The notes under the pieces are model-generated. The model did not search any database and was not told the origin of the DNA. It saw nothing but the letters and a program-made list of their open reading frames with translations. A stretch of DNA of 64,000 nt from JACDAN01 sp963721345 (GTDB taxonomy: Bacteria; Actinomycetota; Thermoleophilia; Gaiellales; Gaiellaceae), in contig CAVRIT010000001.1 in NCBI GenBank assembly GCA_963721345.1, positions 1,488,001 through 1,552,000 of the forward strand, in the 5' to 3' direction. The translations under genes and the position numbers were made by a program. Positions 58,281 to 64,000 of this stretch are shown piece after piece; position 1 is the first letter of the stretch; each line of letters starts with the position of its first letter.

Positions 58281-59753
58281 ATGGCGGTAGCGACCGAGCG
58301 CGAGTACCTGCTCTTCATCAACGGCGAGGCGGCAGAGCCCGCCGACGGCGAGCTCCGCGAGCTGACGGAGCCGGCGACCGGCGAACCGCTCGGCAAGGTC
58401 GCGCTCGCCGGCGAGAAGGACGTCGATCGGGCCGTGGAAGCGGCCCGCGCCGCGCTCGACGGCGACTGGGGCAGGACGCCGCCGACCGAGCGCTCGCGGC
58501 TCCTGCATGCGCTCGCCGACGCGATCGTCGCGAACCGCAAGGAGCTCGCCGAGCTCGAGTCGCGCAACGTCGGTAAGGCGATCTCGTCGGTCAAGGCAGA
58601 GCTGCACGGCGCGGCCGAGAACTTCCGTTTCTTCGCGTCGGCGATCGGGACGATCGCCGGCCGTTCGAACCCGATCGGCGGCTCGCTCCTCTTCTACTCG
58701 CTCAAGGAGCCGGTCGGCGTCGCGGCGCAGATCGTCCCCTGGAACTACCCGCTGATGATGGCGACGTGGAAGCTCTCGCCGGCGCTCGCGGCGGGCTGCT
58801 CGGTCGTCCTCAAGCCGGACGAGGCGACGCCGCTGACCGCGCTGCGGATCGCCGAGCTCGCGTCGGAGGTCGGCTTCCCGCCGGGCGCGATCAACGTCGT
58901 CCCCGGCGGCGGACCGACGACCGGCGCCTATCTCGTCAGCCACCCCGGGGTCGACAAGGTGGCGTTCACCGGATCGACGGCGACCGGCGCGGAGGTGATG
59001 AAGCTCGCGTCGAACGGGATCAAGCGGCTGACGCTCGAGCTCGGCGGCAAGAGCCCGAACCTCGTCTTCGCCGACGCCAACCTCGCCGATGCGATCCCGA
59101 GCTCGGTGTGGTCGATCTATTACTCGGCCGGGCAGAGCTGCGAGGCGCGCTCGCGGGTTCTCGTGGAGAAGCCGCTGTACGACGAGTTCGTCAGCCAGTT
59201 CGCCGACGCCGCGGGCCGGATCAAGGTCGGCGACCCGCTCGACCCCGAGACGCAGATGGGCTCGCTCGTCTCGCAGAACCACCGGGATCGCGTCCACGGC
59301 TTGGTGGAGAAGGGGCGAGAGGAGGGCGCAGAGGTCGTGATCGGCGGCGAGCCGGGCGACGGGAACGGCGCCTTCTACCCGCCGACCGTGATCGCGAAGG
59401 TCGACAATGCGATGACCGTCGCGCAGGAGGAGATCTTCGGCCCGGTCGTCACCGTGATCCCCTTCGAGGACGAGAAGGACGCGGTGCGGATCGCGAACGA
59501 CGTCCGCTACGGGCTGATGGCGACGGTGTGGACCGGCGATCCCGGACGCGGGCATCGCCTCGCGCGTCAGATCAAGGCGGGGACTGTCGGGATCAACATG
59601 CCTTACACGGCCTTCCCCGGGATCCCGTTCGGCGGCTACAAGCAGTCGGGCTTCGGCCGGGAGCTCGGGATCGACACGCTCGAGCTGTATCTGGAGACGA
59701 AGAGCGTGATCGTCTCCACCTCGCCGAAGCCGATCAACCCCTTCGGGCTCTAG
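58281..59753 (+). CDS. NAD(P)-dependent aldehyde dehydrogenase
   Basis: 490 residues. PWNYPLMMATWKLSPALAAGC, LKPDEATP, the glycine motif FTGSTATGAEVM, the general-base glutamate in LELGGKSPN and the catalytic cysteine in SAGQSCEARSR are intact. It resembles betaine-aldehyde/gamma-aminobutyraldehyde dehydrogenases; substrate cannot be fixed. Followed four bases later by an MFS gene, so the pair may act on an imported compound. Confidence 0.95.
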   Translation: MAVATEREYLLFINGEAAEPADGELRELTEPATGEPLGKVALAGEKDVDRAVEAARAALDGDWGRTPPTERSRLLHALADAIVANRKELAELESRNVGKAISSVKAELHGAAENFRFFASAIGTIAGRSNPIGGSLLFYSLKEPVGVAAQIVPWNYPLMMATWKLSPALAAGCSVVLKPDEATPLTALRIAELASEVGFPPGAINVVPGGGPTTGAYLVSHPGVDKVAFTGSTATGAEVMKLASNGIKRLTLELGGKSPNLVFADANLADAIPSSVWSIYYSAGQSCEARSRVLVEKPLYDEFVSQFADAAGRIKVGDPLDPETQMGSLVSQNHRDRVHGLVEKGREEGAEVVIGGEPGDGNGAFYPPTVIAKVDNAMTVAQEEIFGPVVTVIPFEDEKDAVRIANDVRYGLMATVWTGDPGRGHRLARQIKAGTVGINMPYTAFPGIPFGGYKQSGFGRELGIDTLELYLETKSVIVSTSPKPINPFGL

Positions 59754-59757
59754 CGGC

Positions 59758-60915
59758 TTGCGGTATCGCTGGGCCGTCCTGGCGGCAGGGACGGCGGCTC
59801 AGGCCGGGCTCGCTGCCGTCTTCATCGGCGTCCCGGTTCTCGCGCCGGCCCTGCGCGACGAGTTCGGCCTTTCGATCTCGGAGGTTGGCCTTGCTGTCTC
59901 GAGCCTCTGGATCGGCCCGATCCTCACGCTGCTCGGCTGGGGCATGCTCGCGGACCGGTTCGGCGAGCGCATCGTGCTGTCGAGCGGGCTCACGCTGTGC
60001 GGGCTGGCCACCGTCGCCGCCGGTCAGGCGAACGACTTCACGACCTTCATCGTCCTGCTGTTCTTCGCGGGAGCCACGGGATCCAGCGTCAATGCGGCCA
60101 GCGCCCGGGCCGTCATGCAGTGGTTCCCGCCCGAGGAACGCGGGTTCGCGCTCGGGATCCGGCAGACGGCGATCCCGCTCGGCGGAGGGTTCGCCGCGCT
60201 CATGCTCCCTCTGGCAGAGCGGACGGGTGGGCTAGAGGCTGCGTTCGGGCTTCTCGGCGCGTTCTGCCTGCTCAGCGCGGCGGTCGCCGCGGTGGTGATT
60301 CGCGAAGCGCCCGCCCGCGACACGGAGTTCGAGCCGGAGGCCGTGGGCTGGACACTTCGAGACCGTCGCGTGTGGACGCTCTCGTTCGGCAGCGCGCTCT
60401 ATTTGTTCGCCCAGGTCCCGGTGATGTCGTTCACGGTGCTCTTCCTCTACGACGTTCACGGGTTGTCGGAGGCGGAAGCCGCCGGCGTCCTCGTCGCCTG
60501 CCAGGTGGGGGCTGCGGCCGGACGAATCGGTGCCGGACGCCTGTCTGACCGCCTCGGAACCCGGCTCCGGCCGTTACGGTGGATCGGGCTGGCGAGCGCG
60601 AGCATCCTGCTCGTGACCGCGCTGCTCGCGGAGAACGGGACGAGGGTCATCGCCGTCACGCTCGTCGTGGCCAGCGCGATCTCGATGGCGTGGAACGGGC
60701 TCTCCCTGACCGCGGCCGCCGAGCTGGCGGGGCGTGCTCGCAGCGGCGCGGCGATCGGCTTCCAGCAGTCGATGCTCTCGCTCGTCGGAGTGGGCGTCCC
60801 GATCGCGTTCGCCGCAATCGTCGAGGCGACCTCGTGGCGGACGGCGTTCGGGCTCTCGGCTCTCGGCCCACTGGCCGGCTGGCTGATGCTCGGGACGCTG
60901 CGCGAACGGGTATGA
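59758..60915 (+). CDS. MFS transporter (12-helix)
   Basis: 385 residues with about 12 helices. LADRFGERIVLSSGLTL near residue 65 is the MFS loop 2-3 motif A, and AGRLSDRLGTRLRPLRW the matching loop 8-9. FGIRQTAIPLGGGFAAL-like helix 5 (LGIRQTAIPLGGGFAAL) recalls the CynX/NarK-related groups. Start TTG at 59758. Substrate unknown. Confidence 0.9.
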   Translation: MRYRWAVLAAGTAAQAGLAAVFIGVPVLAPALRDEFGLSISEVGLAVSSLWIGPILTLLGWGMLADRFGERIVLSSGLTLCGLATVAAGQANDFTTFIVLLFFAGATGSSVNAASARAVMQWFPPEERGFALGIRQTAIPLGGGFAALMLPLAERTGGLEAAFGLLGAFCLLSAAVAAVVIREAPARDTEFEPEAVGWTLRDRRVWTLSFGSALYLFAQVPVMSFTVLFLYDVHGLSEAEAAGVLVACQVGAAAGRIGAGRLSDRLGTRLRPLRWIGLASASILLVTALLAENGTRVIAVTLVVASAISMAWNGLSLTAAAELAGRARSGAAIGFQQSMLSLVGVGVPIAFAAIVEATSWRTAFGLSALGPLAGWLMLGTLRERV

Positions 60916-60922
60916 GCGAGAG

Positions 60923-61540
60923 GTGCACCTCTATCCCGAGCTTCGAGGCCCGCGCTCGAGGGCGGTCGTGGCCGATCTGGCGTCGATCGCACTGCTCGTT
61001 CTCTTCGCCTGGGCCGGCCTGAAGGTTCACGACGCGGTCGACCGGCTCGCCGTGCTCGGCGAGGGCGTCCAGGCGAGTGGCAACGCGGTCCAGGGAGGGT
61101 TCGAATCCGCGGCCGACGCCGTGGACGGCGCGCCGCTCGTCGGCGACGACCTCGCCGACGGACTGCGGACGGCCGGTGAGGAATCGGGCGGCGAGGTCGT
61201 CGAGCTCGGCGAGAGCGGCGAGGAGAGCGCCCATGACCTCGCGAACGTGCTCGGCGTCGCGACCTTTGCGTTGCCCGGCGCGCTGTTGCTCTGGATCTGG
61301 CTACCGGGCCGGGTCGGTCAGGTCCGCCGCCTGCGGTGGGCCTCGTCCGTGCTCGGCGAGCGCGAGACGGAGGAGCGCCGCCGCCTGGTCGCGATGCGCG
61401 CCGCGTTCTCGCTCCCGTACGGGCAGCTGCTCGCCTACACGCAGGATCCGATGGGCGATCTCGAGAGCGGCCGCTACGACGCGCTTGTCGCGGCCGCTCT
61501 CGAAGACGCGGGACTGAAGGCGGCTCCTAGATCCAGCTGA
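60923..61540 (+). CDS. Two-helix membrane protein, unknown function
   Basis: 205 residues: a first helix (VVADLASIALLVLFAWAGLKV), an extracytoplasmic amphipathic region of about 90 residues rich in Gly, Ser and acid residues, a second helix (VATFALPGALLLWIWLPG), and a charged cytoplasmic tail with LPYGQLLAYTQDPMGDLESG. GTG start, seven bases after the MFS stop. Its 3' end overlaps the convergent permease by 14 bases. Confidence 0.75.
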   Translation: MHLYPELRGPRSRAVVADLASIALLVLFAWAGLKVHDAVDRLAVLGEGVQASGNAVQGGFESAADAVDGAPLVGDDLADGLRTAGEESGGEVVELGESGEESAHDLANVLGVATFALPGALLLWIWLPGRVGQVRRLRWASSVLGERETEERRRLVAMRAAFSLPYGQLLAYTQDPMGDLESGRYDALVAAALEDAGLKAAPRSS

Positions 61541-63056
61541 GCTCCTGCTGGAGGATCGGGACGGCGAAGTAGAGCGCGAAGGCGAACGCCGACGCGTACA
61601 TCAGCGGATGGACGCGCGCCCACTGCCCCTGGCAGATCCGAATCCAGACGTAGGCGATGAAGCCCGCCGCGATGCCGTCGGTGATCGAGAACGTGAACGG
61701 CATGAACATGATCGTGATGGCCGCTGAGAGGCCGAGGGCGACGTCGTGGAAGTCGATGCCGGCGAGCCGCCGCTCCGGGGTCGTGGGGCGGCTGCCGACC
61801 GGCGGCTCGCCCGCGCCTGGGTCGTGTCGGAGCGGGTCGCCGGACTCGAGCTCCGCCTCCTCCTCGACCTCGGTCAGGACGGAGATCATCAGCCAGCCGA
61901 CGATGATCAGGGCCGGTGCGGTGGCTTGCGGCGGCACCATCCCGATCAGCGGCGCGAGGAACATGAACGGGAAGAAGAGAACGCCGGTGACGACGCTCAC
62001 CCACCCGGTTCGGCCGCCGACACCGACGCCGGACGCCGACTCGATGTAGGTCGTGGCCGAGGAAGCCGACGCGAAGCCGCCGGCTGCCGCGGCGACGGAG
62101 TCCACGAGCAGCGGCTTCTGGATCTCCGGCATCTCGCCCTGCTGGTTCACGTAGCCGGCTTGCCGGCCGACCCCGACGAGCGTCCCCATCGTGTCGAAGA
62201 AGTCGGCGAGGAAGAGCGTGAAGACGAGCGCCAGCGCCGCCACGAACGGCAGCGTCGAGAACGCGTCGAAGCTGATGTCGCCGACGATGCTGAAGTCCGG
62301 GCTCTGGACGATGTCGTCCGGCCAGCGAGCCCAGCCGACGACCTCCTCGGGGTAGACGTCGGCGGCGTAGTTGACGATCGTCGCGAAGACGGTCGTCAGG
62401 ACGATGCCGACGAGCAGGTCGCCCGGGAAGCCTCGTGCGCGCAGCCCCATCGTCAGCAGGAGACCGAAGAGCACGATCACGACGCTCCAGGTGGTGAACG
62501 GCGTCAGGTCGGTCGGCGTGGGCGTCTCGCGCCCCTGGACCAGGCCTGAGTTGTAGAGGCCGATGAACGCGATGAAGAGGCCGATCCCGACGGCGATCGC
62601 CTTCTTCAGCTCGAGCGGGATGGCCCGCATGATCGCCTCGCGGAGCCCGAGCACGACGAGCAGCGTGATCGCCAAGCCTTCGATCACCACGAGCCCCATG
62701 GCTTCCGGGAAGCCGAGGCCGTTGTCGGCGACGAGTGTGAACGCGACGACGGCGTTCAGCCCGAGGCCCGGCGCGATCGCATAGGCCATGTTGGTGTAGA
62801 GGCCCATGATGATCGTCATCACTCCGGCGACGAGGCACGTCGACGTGAGGACGGCGTCGAACTCGAGGCCGGCGTTCTCGAGCCCTTGCACCCCGGCGAA
62901 CGAGAGAATCGCGGGGTTCACGAAGATGATGTAGGACATGACGATGAAGGTCGTGATGCCGGCGACGGTGTCTGTGCGCGGCGTAGTCCGTCGCTCGCGG
63001 AACTTGAAGAAGCGATGGAAGGACGACGACTCGGTCGCGGCGGCGCGTTCGCTCAT
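61527..63056 (-). CDS. Purine (hypoxanthine/guanine) permease, NCS2 AzgA type
   Basis: 509 residues, about 14 helices. TDTVAGITTFIVMSYIIFVNP and APGLGLNAVVAFTLV open the AzgA/PbuG branch; DFFDTMGTLVGVGRQAG and FASASSATTYIESASGVGVG are its substrate-site motifs. A hydrophilic insert of ~38 residues (from EVEEEAELESGDP to TPERRLAG) sits between late helices. GGAAAGGAG precedes the ATG. Divergent from an M20 amidohydrolase, consistent with purine or ureide use. Confidence 0.93.
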   Translation of the reverse strand: MSERAAATESSSFHRFFKFRERRTTPRTDTVAGITTFIVMSYIIFVNPAILSFAGVQGLENAGLEFDAVLTSTCLVAGVMTIIMGLYTNMAYAIAPGLGLNAVVAFTLVADNGLGFPEAMGLVVIEGLAITLLVVLGLREAIMRAIPLELKKAIAVGIGLFIAFIGLYNSGLVQGRETPTPTDLTPFTTWSVVIVLFGLLLTMGLRARGFPGDLLVGIVLTTVFATIVNYAADVYPEEVVGWARWPDDIVQSPDFSIVGDISFDAFSTLPFVAALALVFTLFLADFFDTMGTLVGVGRQAGYVNQQGEMPEIQKPLLVDSVAAAAGGFASASSATTYIESASGVGVGGRTGWVSVVTGVLFFPFMFLAPLIGMVPPQATAPALIIVGWLMISVLTEVEEEAELESGDPLRHDPGAGEPPVGSRPTTPERRLAGIDFHDVALGLSAAITIMFMPFTFSITDGIAAGFIAYVWIRICQGQWARVHPLMYASAFAFALYFAVPILQQELSWI

Positions 63057-63080
63057 GCAGAAGCTCCTTTCCGCAGGTAC

Positions 63081-64000
63081 GTGAGCGCGACCTTAAAACA
63101 GCGGCTGGACGACGTTTTCCACATCGGGAACGGCGTCGGGGCGAATCGCGTCGGCGGGACACTTGAGGAGGACGAGGCCTGCCACCTGGCGGTCGGCTGG
63201 ATGGAGGAGGCGGGCCTCTCGGTGGAGGTCGACGAGCGCGGAAACGTGGTTGGACGGCTCCCGGGCTCGCGGCCCGAGCTGCCTGAGGTCTGGACGGGGT
63301 CGCACCTGGATTCCGTGCCGCAGGGCGGTCGGTACGACGGGGCGCTCGGCGTCGTCGCGGGGCTCGAGGCGGTCACGGCGATCGGGCCGTCGGAGCGAAC
63401 CTTGGGCGTCGTCGTCTTCCGCGACGAGGAAACGGGATGCCACGGGTCGCGCTGGCGGGTGCGCAACGGCGCGCTGCCTGGGTTCTACGTGGAGCTGCAC
63501 GTCGAGCAGGGGCCGCGGCTCGAGCGCGCGGGCGCGCCGCTCGCCGTCGTGTCGTCCATTGCCGGGATCATCCGGTGCACGCGGACCTTTACCGGGCGGG
63601 CCGACCACGCGGGCACGACGCCGATGGACGTTCGACAGGACGCCCTGACCGCGGCGGCGGAGTACGTGCTCGAGGTGCGCGACCGCGCGGCGGAGATCGA
63701 CGACGCGGTGGCGACGGTGGGCCAACTGGACCTCGAGCCGGGCGCCGCGAACGTCGTCCCGGCGGAGGTTCGGGTGACCGTGGACGCGAGGGCGCCCGAC
63801 CAGGAGCGGCTCGATCGCCTCGTGTCCGCGCTGGGCCTGGAGGACGCGCACTACCGAATCCCACCCGTTGCGATGTCCGACAGCGTTCGCGCGATCCTCC
63901 GCGAGGAGATCGAGTCACGGGGCCAGCCCGTGGTCGAGCTGACCTCCGGCGCGGGCCACGACGCAGCTCCGCTCGGAGGGGCAGGCGTCCAGTCCGGGAT
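63081..64000 (+). CDS. M20 amidohydrolase (allantoate / N-carbamoyl amino acid type), 3' end cut
   Basis: 306 codons are in the window and remain open at the right edge. Starts GTG at 63081 (VSATLKQRLDDVFHIG). GSHLDSVPQGGRYDGALG holds the first metal ligands, FRDEETGCHGSR the bridging and catalytic glutamates, YVELHVEQGPRLE the next histidine, and GRADHAGTTPMDVRQDAL the dimer/substrate domain. The stretch between the Glu pair and ELHVEQG is about 40 residues shorter than in classic allantoate amidohydrolases. Beside a purine permease, a role in ureide or pyrimidine breakdown is plausible. Confidence 0.9.
   Translation, partial: MSATLKQRLDDVFHIGNGVGANRVGGTLEEDEACHLAVGWMEEAGLSVEVDERGNVVGRLPGSRPELPEVWTGSHLDSVPQGGRYDGALGVVAGLEAVTAIGPSERTLGVVVFRDEETGCHGSRWRVRNGALPGFYVELHVEQGPRLERAGAPLAVVSSIAGIIRCTRTFTGRADHAGTTPMDVRQDALTAAAEYVLEVRDRAAEIDDAVATVGQLDLEPGAANVVPAEVRVTVDARAPDQERLDRLVSALGLEDAHYRIPPVAMSDSVRAILREEIESRGQPVVELTSGAGHDAAPLGGAGVQSG

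Noticed and set aside
1..64000. CRISPR arrays, insertion sequences with transposase, prophage or integrase
   Set aside because: No regularly spaced repeats and no recombinase-like protein were found; the holin-type domain at 42428 belongs to a chromosomal fusion protein, not a phage.

Overview
The window is a very GC-rich bacterial chromosome segment with dense, tightly overlapping genes. Start codons are often GTG, with TTG and probably CTG as well, and many starts sit 6-9 bases after a TAnnnT -10 element (leaderless style). Gene content (14-subunit-type complex I, a PQ.APWGD/DDVY-type secreted protein, SHOCT and DUF7144 small membrane proteins, CIRCE-controlled groESL) points to an actinobacterium, most likely the class Thermoleophilia (Gaiellales/Solirubrobacterales-like). 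The taxonomic call is inference.

Layout. 1-8727 (minus): nuoA to nuoK of respiratory complex I, cut by the left window edge and almost fully chained by 4-bp start/stop overlaps. 8903-12042 (plus): HesB/ErpA Fe-S carrier, ferredoxin-NADP reductase, a zinc-ribbon protein and fumarase. 12069-17777: two secreted metalloproteases (the second broken by many frameshifts), a 53-codon leaderless peptide gene and a lipoprotein. 17774-26410: lipA, a frameshifted secreted protein, an HD-GYP protein, then a minus-strand operon for the E1alpha, E1beta and E2 of a 2-oxo-acid dehydrogenase plus a kinase-like protein, a GFA protein and lipB; lipoylated enzyme and lipoylation enzymes lie together.

26423-45284 is the most unusual part. 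A MalT-type (LAL) LuxR regulator at 29970-32210 sits among about fifteen envelope genes (RDD, HdeD, DUF7144, PLDc_N, SHOCT, DUF6325, phospholipase D-like, APC transporter, AI-2E, flippase-like, holin/phosphodiesterase). Eight promoters here share one architecture: palindrome TCACCyrGGTGA, 11 bases, half-site GGGtGA, 21-23 (mostly 22) bases, then a GAtnnT-like -10, with no -35. One palindrome serves two divergent promoters. This looks like a compact, self-contained envelope regulon controlled by the LAL protein, and I know of no description of it.

45281-64000: housekeeping and metabolic genes (MBL hydrolase, ASCH, Nudix, groES-groEL with CIRCE, a Moco oxidoreductase, YgfZ, a secreted propeller-like protein, response regulator, tRNA-Arg, CbxX-type AAA+ ATPase, HerA-like ATPase, ornithine cyclodeaminase-like, aldehyde dehydrogenase, MFS, purine permease, M20 amidohydrolase cut by the right edge). 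The 500-bp gap after groEL holds two diverged inverted copies of a ~157-bp palindromic repeat plus a strong terminator.

Three genes (M6 protease, secreted protein at 18.9-19.5 kb, ornithine cyclodeaminase) carry single-base frameshifts; either recent decay or assembly indels could explain them.
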